DNA of 64,000 nucleotides from CAVUBL01 sp963837945 (GTDB taxonomy: Bacteria; Acidobacteriota; Thermoanaerobaculia; Multivoradales; DATKCC01), in assembly GCA_963837945.1 (NCBI GenBank), contig CAWIQD010000007.1:62001-126000 (forward strand), in the 5' to 3' direction. Made by a program: the position numbers and the translations under genes. Below the pieces are notes generated by a model, which worked only from the letters and a program-made list of their open reading frames with translations, made no database searches and was not told the DNA's origin. Shown one piece after another: positions 42,110 to 52,028 of the stretch. Each line of letters starts with the position of its first letter. Position 1 is the stretch's first letter.

Positions 42110-42373
42110 TTGGAAACCCAAGCGAAACTGAAGATCGTCGAGGACTACCGGGTCCATGACACGGACACGGGGTCGCCCGAGGTGCAGGTGGCCCTCCTCA
42201 CGCACCGGATCGTCGAGCTGACCGAGCACTTCAAGGTCCACAAGCAGGACCATCACGGAAGGCGCGGCCTGCTCAAGCTGGTCGGCCGCCGGCGCCGGCT
42301 GCTCGACTATCTGAAGAGGAAGGACCTCGACCGCTACCGCACCACCATCGAGCGCCTCGGGATCAGGAAGTAA
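42110..42373 (+). CDS. rpsO: 30S ribosomal protein S15
   Basis: An 87-residue S15 with the signature DTGSPEVQVALLTHRI and HHGRRGLLKLVGRRRRLLDYL. It binds the central domain of 16S rRNA. The start codon is TTG, supported by an AGGAGAAGGA ribosome binding site and by alignment with the usual S15 start. A TAGAAT -10-like box at 42073-42078 may give it a promoter of its own. It precedes pnp, the usual order, in which S15 can autoregulate and PNPase processes the message. Confidence 0.96.
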   Translation: METQAKLKIVEDYRVHDTDTGSPEVQVALLTHRIVELTEHFKVHKQDHHGRRGLLKLVGRRRRLLDYLKRKDLDRYRTTIERLGIRK

Positions 42374-42403
42374 CCCAGCCCCAGCCCCGCCTCCCGACGG
42401 CCC

Positions 42404-42420
42404 CGGCTCGCCCCGAGCCG
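42404..42420 (+). terminator. GC-rich hairpin after rpsO
   Basis: CGGCTCG (42404-42410) pairs with CGAGCCG (42414-42420) across a three-base loop, with further complementary bases outside. There is no T-tract. It may be a processing or attenuation structure between rpsO and pnp rather than a true terminator. Confidence 0.35.
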
Positions 42421-42554
42421 GCCGGGGATACCCCTTGTGTCGGGGGGCGGGCCGACGTGTCTCCGGCGCCGGGAAGGCCGATTGCATCGCGCAGGGGACG
42501 AGACGACGCGGCAGACGAGAAGACGACGAGAGAAAAGAGAAAGACGAGCTGACG

Positions 42555-44816
<2,262 letters not shown>

Positions 44817-45145
44817 TCGCCGTCCATTCCAGCAGCACCCACCGAGGGCGCTCGATCCGCGAGGAGGAGGCGCCCTTCGTGCGTCTGGCTCTCCGGGGCG
44901 TTGGGTCACCGGGGTCGGACTCCGCTCGTCTCTTGTCGTTTCGACCGGAGCGAAGCGGAGTGGAGAAACCTGGGCGGCGGGGTCTCGAGCGGTAACGGGC
45001 GCCAGGATTGGACCGGGGTCAGCCCCGGGGAGGTCCAGGGGTTGAGAAGTGTTGGGTCCTTCGAAGCTAGCTACCTCGACGCCGGCGCCTCTAGCACCTG
45101 CGCCCGAAAGGTGCGACTTTGCAGCAGACCAAGGAGGATTCAACT
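44817..45145. other. Gap after pnp with a palindromic repeat
   Basis: No gene is evident. A weak stem (AGGGCGC at 44845-44851 with GCGCCCT at 44870-44876) may end the pnp transcript. At 44935-44971 the sequence GTCGTTTCGACCGGAGCGAA continues with GCGGAGTGGAGAAACC, resembling a dispersed palindromic repeat seen between genes in many bacteria. The rest up to the IS3 end shows no feature. Confidence 0.5.
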
Positions 45146-45208
45146 GGAGGTGCCTCGATTTCGTGGACGGCAACTTAAGCCTCAGAATGAGGCAGGAGGA
45201 GTCCACGA

Positions 45209-45484
45209 ATGGTCGAGCAACGACGTCGGTTCAGCGAGGAGTTCAAGCGCGAGGCGGTGCGGATGGCGTTCGGCGGCGATCGGCCGGTGGCGGAGGTTGC
45301 CCGGGAGCTGGAGGTTCGGCCGGACATGGTGCGTCGGTGGCGGCGCAACCTTGCGGGCGAGCAGGCCGCGCCGAGCGAGCTGGAGGTGGAGAATCGTCAG
45401 CTGCGGCGGGAGCTGCGGGATGTCCGCGAGGAGCGGGACATCCTAAAAAAAGCGTTGGCGATCTTCTCGGATCGGCGCCCCTGA
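45209..45484 (+). CDS. IS3-family OrfA (helix-turn-helix part of the transposase)
   Basis: A 91-residue protein with the HTH-Tnp_1 fold: RRRFSEEFKREAVRMAF, VAEVARELEVRPDMVRRWRR and a leucine-zipper-like LEVENRQLRRELRDVREERD. It binds the element ends and, alone, often represses transposition. The run of seven A residues at 45445-45451, in the context A AAA AAA G, allows a -1 slip into the orfB frame to make the full transposase. Confidence 0.92.
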   Translation: MVEQRRRFSEEFKREAVRMAFGGDRPVAEVARELEVRPDMVRRWRRNLAGEQAAPSELEVENRQLRRELRDVREERDILKKALAIFSDRRP

Positions 45485-46347
45485 GGTATCAGGCGGTGGC
45501 GAAGCTCGAGGGTCAGTACCCGATCCGCCATGTCTGCCGAGCGCTGGGCGCGACGCCGAGCGGCTACTACCGGTGGCAGACACGCGACCAGGGTGAGCGA
45601 GCCCGGGAAGATCGCCGACTCAAGCAGGCGATCGTGGACATCCACGCCAAGACGAAGGAGCGCTACGGCACTCCGCGAGTCGAGCGTCAACTCCGGCGTC
45701 AGGGCGTGAGGACCAGCCGCCGGCGGGTCGGTCGCCTGCGGCGGGAGCTGGGGCTCAAGGCCAAGGCGGCCAAGAAGTACAAGGCCACGACCGACTCGAA
45801 CCATGTCCAGCCGGTGGCGCCGAACCGCCTCCAGCGCGACTTTGCGACCTCGGCGCCGGACCGCATCTGGGTCGGCGACATCACCTATCTCTGGACGCTC
45901 GAGGGCTGGTTGTACCTGGCGGTCGTCCTGGACACGTTCTCGCGCCGGATCGTCGGCTGGGCGGTGAGCCACCGGCTGGAGCGCGAGCTCGCCATGACGG
46001 CGCTCCAGCGGGCCCTCGACGCCCGTCGCCCGGCTCCGGGCCTGATCCATCACACCGACCGGGGGTCACAGTACGCGAGCCAGGACTATCGAGACCTGGT
46101 CGAGGAGGCGGGCCTGGTGTCCAGTATGAGCCGCCGAGGCGACTGCTGGGACAACGCCATGGCCGAGAGCTTCTACAAGACCCTCAAGGTCGAGCTCGGC
46201 GACTGCTTCCCGGGCCGGGCCGCCGCCCACCGGGAGCTGTTCGAATACATCGAGGGCTTCTACAACACCCGGCGGCTCCACAGCAGCCTCGGCTACTTCA
46301 GCCCCACCGAGTTCGAGCGCCTCTACGACCTCCAGGAGGCTGCCTGA
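45451..46347 (+). CDS. IS3-family OrfB (DDE catalytic part), made by -1 frameshift
   Basis: Read in the -1 frame after the A7 site, the product continues KKSVGDLLGSAPLRYQAVAK and includes an HTH_21 region (YGTPRVERQLRRQGVRTSRR) and the rve catalytic core with the triad D (VGDITYLWT), D (HHTDRGSQYAS) and E (WDNAMAESFYKTLKVE). All three acidic residues and the frame are intact, so the element may still be active. The coordinates mark the segment after the slip; the full OrfAB spans 45209-46347. Confidence 0.9.
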   Translation, partial: SVGDLLGSAPLRYQAVAKLEGQYPIRHVCRALGATPSGYYRWQTRDQGERAREDRRLKQAIVDIHAKTKERYGTPRVERQLRRQGVRTSRRRVGRLRRELGLKAKAAKKYKATTDSNHVQPVAPNRLQRDFATSAPDRIWVGDITYLWTLEGWLYLAVVLDTFSRRIVGWAVSHRLERELAMTALQRALDARRPAPGLIHHTDRGSQYASQDYRDLVEEAGLVSSMSRRGDCWDNAMAESFYKTLKVELGDCFPGRAAAHRELFEYIEGFYNTRRLHSSLGYFSPTEFERLYDLQEAA

Positions 46348-46477
46348 TGTACCCGGACCGGTCTCGTGGGGTGCTGGGTCCGATCCTCTGCGAGGCCCGG
46401 CCCCAGCACCTCCCCCGCCCGGGGGAGGCCGGATTGTCTTACACTATGAAAGCCGTTTACGATATCGAGGCAGGTCC

Positions 46478-47189
46478 GCGTGGACGAGGGTCTCGGCGCT
46501 CTCGTGGCGGTACCACTGCGCGTGGCAGACCAGCCGCGAGCGGTCGTCGAGGACCGCCAGCATCACGGGCCGGATCCAGGAGCCGCCGGCGGTGAGGATC
46601 TTGCGCGAAGCGTGGTGGAAGTCGAGGTGCCACAGGCCGGCGACGTACTCGGCCTCGAAGCTGCGCATCTCGCGCCGCTCCCGGGCCTCGTCGGCCCGCC
46701 GCTCGGCGGCGCCACGGCGCGAGTCCGGCCGGCGCGCCCGGCGCATCAGGCCCTGGCCGACGAGGTAGCGACGCAGCGTCGAGTACGACGGCAGCGGCCC
46801 GAGCTCGGGGCGCTCTTCGAGGAGCACCGCCAGGTTGTCGCGGTGGAGCTGGTAGCTCCAGCTCGGGTGCTCGCTCCACTGCTGGCGCGCCAGCTCGCCC
46901 AGGGCGGTGCCGATCGCGCGGCGCCGGCCCCGGTCCTTGCGCGCCCGGCGCTCCAGCTCCGCCACCGGATCGGCGGCGTTGCGGGCCGTGTGGTACCAGC
47001 GCTCCAGCGTCGATACCGCGAAGCGCACCGGCTCTCCGCTCGCCGGGTGAAGCCACGTCTTCTCGGCCAGGCGGGCCAGCTCGGCGGCGAGTCCCCTCGG
47101 GCCGGCGGTGAGGCCAACAGCGGCCCGACCACCGAGAAACGAAGCTCCCCCCAGCGCCCGAGCCGACCCGAGCGATGATCCTTCGACAT
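46478..47189 (-). pseudogene. DDE transposase of an older multi-gene transposon, truncated and frameshifted
   Basis: The gene starts at an ATG (47189) with a GAAAGGAG ribosome binding site and reads MSKDHRSGRLGRWGELRFSV, then shifts frame near 47095 and continues AAELARLAEKTWLHPASGEP, LERWYHTARNA and the first part of an integrase-like core (LWHLDFHHASRKILTAGGSW, MLAVLDDRSRLVCHAQWYRH). It ends abruptly after ESAETLVH at the IS3 right end, so the remaining catalytic residues are lost. It resembles transposases that work with an ExeA/TniB-like ATPase. The matching ATPase remnant lies at 48.0-48.8 kb in the opposite direction. Confidence 0.8.
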
Positions 47190-47295
47190 CTCGCGTCTCC
47201 TTTCGCCGGCGGGGCTGTCCGTCGCCGACAGGAGACACCCTATGGGCCGTCCCGGCTGCCGTCGAGACGCATCTTCTGCGGGCCGCGCCCGAGCC

Positions 47296-47880
47296 TCAAA
47301 AAGCACCCCCACAAAGCCCCGGCCCCGTCGTCAGCGGACCCAGGAAGCGCAGCACCGCCACCACCCTCTCCCCCGGCTCCACCACCGCCCCGAAGACCGC
47401 CAGCAGGCTCGCCGGCAGCGCCTCCTCCGCCACCGGCCGTGCCCACCGGCCTCGCACCGCCTGCCAGAACCGCGTCGCCGGCACCCTCTGGCGCCACCAC
47501 CGCCGCCAGCGCCCGAGCGTGCGCCGGCTCACCCCGAGTAGCTCCCGCAGCCGCTCGCCGCGCTGCCGGGTCGCACCGTCGGAGAGCGCCGCCACCAGCA
47601 CCACCACCGCCCCGAGGTAGACCTTGCGCCCCAAGAACCGCACCGACGCCGGCGTCACCCGCCGCCGGCACCCCTCCACCGCGCAGCAGAAGCTGAACCG
47701 CTCACCATGCTCACGGCCCAGGCTCGTCGGAGCGCCCCGCGGCTTGCGAAAGAAGCTCGCCCGGTGCAGTGCCCCGCCGCACGCCGGGCATCCTGCCGCC
47801 CGAGCCGTCCTCGCCAGGTCGCGGTCGATTTCCAGGAACAGACAGAAGAGGCTGGCGTCTTCGAACAGGCTCTGGTACAA
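47296..47880 (-). CDS. Zinc-ribbon/helix-turn-helix accessory protein of the old transposon
   Basis: A 194-residue protein starting at TTG 47880 behind an AAAGGAG ribosome binding site. It begins LYQSLFEDASLFCLFLEIDR, has two cysteine pairs that could bind zinc (GCPACGG and FCCAVEGC), a conserved-looking VTPASVRFLGRKVYLGAVVV segment and a helix-turn-helix-like LRELLGVSRRTLGRWRRWW. Proteins of this type precede DDE transposases in some multi-gene transposons, and the truncated transposase follows here in the same orientation. The role is probably DNA binding at the element ends. The gene is less decayed than its neighbours. Confidence 0.6.
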   Translation of the reverse strand: MYQSLFEDASLFCLFLEIDRDLARTARAAGCPACGGALHRASFFRKPRGAPTSLGREHGERFSFCCAVEGCRRRVTPASVRFLGRKVYLGAVVVLVAALSDGATRQRGERLRELLGVSRRTLGRWRRWWRQRVPATRFWQAVRGRWARPVAEEALPASLLAVFGAVVEPGERVVAVLRFLGPLTTGPGLCGGAF

Positions 47881-47922
47881 GGGGGCGTCTCCTTTCCGGC
47901 GTTGACACCCGAAAGAAGACAC

Positions 47923-47956
47923 GCCCTCCAGGGGGCACGTCAACCCCCTGGAGGGC
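47923..47956. repeat. Perfect 13-bp hairpin upstream of the zinc-ribbon gene
   Basis: GCCCTCCAGGGGG (47923-47935) pairs perfectly with CCCCCTGGAGGGC (47944-47956) across CACGTCAA. It lies about 45 bases before the zinc-ribbon gene start, where a transposon end or an operator for the accessory protein would be expected. Confidence 0.7.
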
Positions 47957-48029
47957 ACTCCCTCACCGCCGCCTCGACCCCCTCCCGCCCGGCGCGCCCT
48001 CCGGGCGCGGATGATGCTGAGGCCCAGCC

Positions 48030-48803
48030 TCCAAAGATCACGATATTTGAGGCGCTGTCACACCTTTCCCTCGCTGATCGCGATCACCCTGGCCCAGGAA
48101 ACCATCGATTGTCGTGACCAGGCTCACCGGCAAGTCGGTGGCCCTGCGCCTCCTGGCCCACCACCTCGAGGCCCTCCCGGACCTCGCCCCGGCGGTCCTG
48201 ACCCGGCCCCAGAGCGGCATCGCCGACTTCTACCGCGAGCTCGGCCAGCTCTTCGGCGTACCGCTCCAACCCCATAACCGCTGGGCCGGCTTCCGGGCAT
48301 TGCGCGAGACCTGGCTTGCCCACCTCGAAGCCACCCGCCTGCGCCCGGTGCTCCTGGTCGACGAGGCTGAGGAAGACCCGCCGCGGTCCTGGCCGAGCTG
48401 CGCATCCTCACCTCCGCCCACTTCGACTCGCGCTCGCTGCTGACCGTGGTCCTCTCCGGCGACCCGCGCCTCACCCAGCACTTCCGCCATCAGGACCTGC
48501 TGCCCGTGGCCAGCCGCATCCGCGTGCGCCTCGACCTCGGCTACCGCTCACCCCAGCAGCTCGCCGACTGGCTCGCCCACGTCCTCGCCCAGGCCGGCCA
48601 GCCCCACCTGATGACCGACGAGCTCGTCACCACCCTCACCGAGCACGCCGCCGGCAATCTGCGCGTCCTCGCCAACCTCGCCCACGAGCTCCTCGCCACC
48701 GCCGCCCATCGCGAGCTTCTCCCAGCTCGACCACAAGCTCTACCTCGAGCTCTTCACCCCCCCGACCCAAGCCCGGCCCCGACGCGCCGGCGAGCGCTCC
48801 TGA
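48030..48803 (+). pseudogene. ExeA/TniB-like transposon ATPase, multiply frameshifted
   Basis: Pieces of an AAA ATPase follow one another in different frames: IFEALSHLSL; AITLAQETI; TGKSVALRLLAHHLEALPDL with LTRPQSGIADFYRELGQLFG; HNRWAGFRALRETWLAHLEA and the Walker B remnant RPVLLVDEAEE; then, after a further shift, LAELRILTSAHFDSRSLLTV, SGDPRLTQHFRHQDLLPVAS and TLTEHAAGNLRVLANLAHEL; and finally QLDHKLYLELFTPP in a last frame. The Walker A glycines are partly deleted. At least four breaks mark it as dead. It points rightward, opposite to the transposase remnant, so the two do not form one intact element. Confidence 0.8.
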
Positions 48804-48813
48804 GAACCCCACC

Positions 48814-49173
48814 ATGGCCGCCTCCGAGCGCCAGCAGTATGTCGAGAGCCTCCTCACCCTCTACCGCCGCACCCCTGAGACCTCCGGCCGCGTACGCCGC
48901 GCCGACCGATGCCTCGCCGCACTCCTCTACCACCGGCGCGTCCCCCTCGAGCGCGTCGAGCTCGCCATGCGCCTCGCCGCCGCCCGACGCCAGGCCCGGC
49001 TCCCGACGGCAACGCCGCTGCCCGCCATCCGCTCCCTTCACTACTTCCTCCCCGTCCTCGACGAGCTCTCCGACCCCCGCCTCGATCCCGACTACCTCCA
49101 CTACCTCCGCTACCGCCTCACCACGCCTCAACCCAACCACACCGAGGGAGCCGACTCCCATCGATCACCGTGA
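48814..49173 (+). CDS. Small transposon accessory protein
   Basis: A 119-residue protein starting 10 bases after the ATPase remnant ends. It reads SERQQYVESLLTLYRRTPET, RADRCLAALLYHRRVPLERV, ELAMRLAAARRQARL and PAIRSLHYFLPVLDELSDPR, a pattern found in short proteins encoded after ExeA-type ATPases in multi-gene transposons. The function is unknown; a helper of target choice or end binding is conceivable. The last 15 residues run into unrelated sequence, and its 3' end overlaps a small leftward frame, marking the edge of the element. Confidence 0.5.
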   Translation: MAASERQQYVESLLTLYRRTPETSGRVRRADRCLAALLYHRRVPLERVELAMRLAAARRQARLPTATPLPAIRSLHYFLPVLDELSDPRLDPDYLHYLRYRLTTPQPNHTEGADSHRSP

Positions 49174-49291
49174 ACATCGTGCCATCGATTACCGTGACCG
49201 CTCTCACGGGTGCCTCTTTGGGGAAGTGCACGACTAGCAGTGCGGCACCCGCAGCCAATAGCAGCAACGCCAAGTATCTTAGCGTATACAT
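49118..49291 (-). CDS. Small membrane peptide, possibly a truncated secreted protein
   Basis: A 57-residue frame with a strong AAGGAG ribosome binding site 6-7 bases before the ATG at 49291. It opens MYTLRYLALLLLAAGAALLVVHFPK, a signal peptide or transmembrane helix, followed by a near-repeat (VTVIDGTMFTVIDGS). The last part runs into the transposon remnant, so the original gene was probably cut there. Base composition is lower in GC than the chromosome around it. No family was recognised. Confidence 0.4.
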   Translation of the reverse strand: MYTLRYLALLLLAAGAALLVVHFPKEAPVRAVTVIDGTMFTVIDGSRLPRCGWVEAW

Positions 49292-49336
49292 ATCTATCTC
49301 CTTGGTTAAGGTTCCGAGATTCGTTGTCCCGTCTCG

Positions 49337-49612
49337 AACCGCGAACCTAGGAAATCGGATATTGAACATTCAATAGAGTACAGAACTTAGAGTCAGTAGT
49401 TCGGGGGTCGGAACGCAAAGATCGAACTGTGAATCTAGAACAGGGAAGATCGGACAGCGGAACTCGGACCGCGGAGATCGAACCGCGAACCTCGGACAGC
49501 GAAGATAGGATCCTGAAGATCGGACTGCGAACCTAGGACAGGGAAGTTGGAACCGAGAACTTCGGACTAGGGAGGTAGGATCTGGAACTTCGGAGCTGGG
49601 ACGTAGAAGACC
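49337..49612. repeat. Degenerate 14-bp tandem repeat tract
   Basis: From about 49383 the sequence can be written as some 16 successive 14-base units such as GACCGCGGAGATCG, AACCGCGAACCTCG, GACAGCGAAGATAG, GATCCTGAAGATCG, GACTGCGAACCTAG and GACAGGGAAGTTGG. Units diverge but keep the period; three more units in a shifted phase start at 49337. The tract is purine-rich, contains no gene and lies just outside the transposon remnants. Confidence 0.8.
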
Positions 49613-49725
49613 GGGTGAAATACCACCCTCAACCGAAGGGTACTCAATCTAGAACCCTCGTGTCAAGGCCCGAGTTCAGACGGCTCCGGGTGGGACGGGC
49701 CGGCACGTGGTAGCTGTAAAAGGCC

Positions 49726-50280
49726 CTACGTCTCGACCGTCCGGGCCAGGGCACGGCCCAGGAGCTGGATGGCTTCTGGAGCGTAGGCGCGGACGAGGGT
49801 GACCAGGGACTCGGGCTGGGTCAAGAGGGTCCGGGCGGTGTGGAGGTGGTGGACCAGGGCCGCATGGTGGGCCGGGCCTCTCGGAGCCAGGTGGCCGAGG
49901 AAGTGCGCACCATCGTGGAGCGGCAGCCCGCAGGGCCGCCTGCGCTCGCCGAACCGGAGGTGGTTCGGGATCGCCAGGGCGGGCAGGATCGCCGCAGCGA
50001 GGGCCGCCGTGATGCGGCAGCGGATGACTGCGACGGCGGCGCCGTCCTCGTAGCTCTCCCCTTCCCGCACTACCACCCAGGCCGGGCCGTGCCCGGTGGT
50101 GACTGGCTCGACGACCCAAGGGCCGCTCGCGGCCGGATCGACGGCCAGGGTTGCGAGGTCCGCGTGGGCCACGTCTCCGGGCCGCGGAACGGCCTGGGCA
50201 CAGCTCAGGAACTCGGGCGTGAAGGCGTTGTCGCGGGGGGAACGGGCTGAGGAATTGGTACTCTTCGTCTCGTTGCGCAT
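49726..50280 (-). CDS. Hypothetical protein
   Basis: A 184-residue protein starting at ATG 50280. It contains no recognised domain. The middle (GPWVVEPVTTGHGPAWVVVREGESYED) looks like a small beta-structured region of the kind that describes a record or stores nutrient-like parameters, and the second half is helical and His-rich (LVHHLHTARTLLTQPESLVTLVRAYAPEA). It stands alone in the accessory island, flanked by the 14-bp repeat tract and an antitoxin remnant. An AAAGGAG element lies about 15 bases upstream. It is probably a real gene given length and composition, with function unknown. Confidence 0.55.
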   Translation of the reverse strand: MRNETKSTNSSARSPRDNAFTPEFLSCAQAVPRPGDVAHADLATLAVDPAASGPWVVEPVTTGHGPAWVVVREGESYEDGAAVAVIRCRITAALAAAILPALAIPNHLRFGERRRPCGLPLHDGAHFLGHLAPRGPAHHAALVHHLHTARTLLTQPESLVTLVRAYAPEAIQLLGRALARTVET

Positions 50281-50524
50281 GGGAGGTCGCTTCTCCTTTG
50301 CGTGACGGGCCCGGGTGAGTTCGCGCTCACTCGGGCCGCTGGGTGATCGCGTCCCGGCCCAAAGGCCGGCGCTTCATCAGGGGTCGAGGTCCTTCGGCGT
50401 CATGTGATCCGGGAGTCGGCACCTCCTTTCGTTGTTCGGCAAAGTCGATGTTACGCCGCTCTCTCGCCAAAGTCAAGTCAAGACCCTTCCAACATCGGGA
50501 ACGCATCGCCACGCGGCTCGCCCT
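50281..50524. other. Intergenic region in the accessory island
   Basis: The stretch separates the leftward hypothetical gene from the rightward antitoxin remnant and should hold both promoters. It is less GC-rich near 50430-50500 (for example TTGTTCGGCAAAGTCGATGT). No clear promoter pair, repeat or RNA gene was identified. Confidence 0.4.
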
Positions 50525-50770
50525 ATGGCCAGCACTCGACTCGATCCTGCCACCCGAGCCGTCCTGGCCCCTCTCGCCAAGCGGCGCGGGCAGACCCGCT
50601 CCGAGGTGATCCGCGACGCCATGAGCTGCTTGCGATCGACGAGGACAACACGCCTTCCACCTACGACTGCCTTCGCCCGTTCATCGGAGTCGCCGACAGC
50701 GGCGGCCGACAGCTGTCGACGGAGAGTGGCCGGAAGAGTCGGGAGATACTCGACGAGAGGCGGCGCGACC
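50525..50770 (+). pseudogene. Ribbon-helix-helix antitoxin-like gene, frameshifted and without partner
   Basis: The frame from ATG 50525 reads STRLDPATRAVLAPLAKRRG and TRSEVIRDAM, a ribbon-helix-helix DNA-binding unit. One base appears to be missing near 50624; continuing in the next frame gives ELLAIDEDNTPSTYDCLRPF, IGVADSGGRQLSTESGR and REILDERRRD, the usual toxin-binding tail of VapB-like antitoxins. A PIN-domain toxin gene would be expected to follow but is absent: the resemblance ends at about 50770, against the end of the leftward nucleotidyltransferase gene. Confidence 0.55.
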
Positions 50771-50778
50771 AGCCTTCG

Positions 50779-51382
50779 TCAACCGATGAGCCCCACCTCC
50801 TCGAGAGCCCGTTCCAGAAGATCCGAAACCTCCAGGATCTGCGCCCCCCGCCCGAGGTACTCCCGGTCCAGCCGATCGCGCTGGACCTCCAGCACCTCGA
50901 GGACGTCTCGCCACTGGCGGTCGGAGACCCGGTGGCCGAGGTCGTACCAGCGGAGCTTCTGGCACCGTGTCCTCGGCCGAGGCGAGGTCGAGCTCGCCTG
51001 CGCCCTCGGGAAGCTCGATTCGCCTGCGCCTCGCCATCTGCTCCCGGTGGAGCTCCCCTACCCCGAGCACGAAGACGTCTACTTTGAACATCGTCGCCAG
51101 CTCGAGAACGTTGAACGACGATTGCCGCCGGAAGGCGTGGCGGACCCGCTCCTCGTCCACGTAGAAGCGCTCGGCGAGCGCCGCGACGAAGGGCGCAACG
51201 TGTTCTTCTCGGAGGTCGGCCACCAGGTCCGCGTCCTGGGTCGAGCGGGGAACGCCGTGAAGCGAGCTGGCGAGCGAGCCACCCACGGCATAGGGCACGC
51301 CGAGATCGTCCAGGATACGGCCCAGCTCGACGCAGACCCGGAGGGCTTCGCTGGCGAGCATGGGAACGGAGGTCTCGGTCAA
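50779..51382 (-). pseudogene. Nucleotidyltransferase-like gene with one frameshift
   Basis: The N-terminal part reads RILDDLGVPYAVGGSLASSL, HGVPRSTQDADLVADL and MFKVDVFVLG, a nucleotidyltransferase fold with the GG(S) and DxD elements. At about 50962 the frame shifts (net two bases missing). In the new frame it continues QKLRWYDLGHRVSDRQWRDV and ends with EVSDLLERALEEVGLIG before the stop at 50779-50781. Such genes often form two-gene modules with a small partner, here the gene whose end overlaps this start by four bases. The whole would be about 201 codons if repaired. A toxin-antitoxin role is possible but not shown. Confidence 0.65.
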
Positions 51383-51681
51383 CGCCCGTGGACGTCGGGG
51401 TCCCAGCCGAAGACCTCGACCATCGTGTCGCGAGGCAGGTAGAGGGAGGCGAGCCGGAGCCGCTCTTCGCGCTGCGAGAGGCCAGGGCCGTACTGCTTGC
51501 GGATGCGTGCGAGGGCCAGGCTCTCGACGGCCCGGTTGAGGTCCATCACCCGCGCGAGCTTCTCCGCCGGCGCCATCCGCCGGAAGGCCGCGATCCGCAT
51601 CGCCCGCACCTCGGGCGCCGTGTCGTCGATCCCGGTCGAGGGCGAGACGGGGAGATCAAGCGAGTCGCTATGATCGACCAT
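51379..51681 (-). CDS. Small partner protein of the nucleotidyltransferase
   Basis: A 100-residue protein with a conserved-looking core: DTAPEVRAMRIAAFRRMAPA, EKLARVMDLNRAVESLALAR and REERLRLASLYLPRDTMVEV. The pattern of a short helical protein directly before a nucleotidyltransferase gene is common in bacteria. Its last four bases overlap the nucleotidyltransferase start, so the two were translationally coupled. No enzymatic motif is visible. It is still intact although its partner is frameshifted. Confidence 0.6.
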   Translation of the reverse strand: MVDHSDSLDLPVSPSTGIDDTAPEVRAMRIAAFRRMAPAEKLARVMDLNRAVESLALARIRKQYGPGLSQREERLRLASLYLPRDTMVEVFGWDPDVHGR

Positions 51682-52016
51682 CGCGCGTCAGCTTACCCCA
51701 GGCACGAGCCCGGCCCAGGAGGCAAGCCCGCCGATTCCCCCTCTCCTCCCCTCCCGGCGACCGGGTGAGCCGCAACCGCCGACGAACGCAAGGGCCGGGG
51801 CGAGGCGTCCGCCCGGAGGCCTCGTGGCCCGCGGAGCCGGCACGCCCGGTGGAAGGGCACGCCCGCTCCACCGCGAAGCCATGGGAGGCGGGGACCCCGG
51901 CCGAAGTCAGAGAGATCCCCGCCGTGCCGGAGGGCGGACGCTCCGCCCCGGCCCGCCGGTCTCGCCTCCCACGCTCCAACCACCCCACCGCCCCGTCCCG
52001 CCGCCGGTCCCTCCAC
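51682..52016. other. Intergenic region before the Nif3-like gene
   Basis: No gene could be supported. The open frames across it are extensions of the Nif3-like gene or antisense frames. A short GC-rich stem (GGGCGG and CCGCCC around ACGCT, near 51934-51950) is the only structure noticed. Confidence 0.45.
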
Positions 52017-52022
52017 TACAAT
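52017..52022 (+). promoter_or_regulatory. -10 box directly before the Nif3-like gene
   Basis: TACAAT ends six bases before the ATG at 52029. With normal spacing the message would begin at or within a base or two of the start codon. No Shine-Dalgarno sequence is present, so translation is probably leaderless. Confidence 0.5.
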
Positions 52023-52028
52023 CGTCCC

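Larger units (their letters stand above)
45146..46477 (+). mobile_element. IS3-family insertion sequence with terminal inverted repeats
   Basis: The ends GGAGGTGCCTCGATTTCGTG... (45146-45171) and the reverse complement of 46452-46477 (GGACCTGCCTCGATATCGTA...) match in about 21 of 26 positions. The 1.33-kb element carries overlapping orfA and orfB frames with an A7 slippage site, as in IS3 relatives. The right end falls exactly where the leftward DDE transposase gene of an older transposon is cut. No target duplication is seen and the left flank does not continue that gene, so a rearrangement followed or accompanied insertion. Confidence 0.85.

Noticed and set aside
49337..49612. CRISPR or coding repeat
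   Set aside because: The 14-bp period leaves no room for spacers, is not a multiple of three, and stops occur in the frames.
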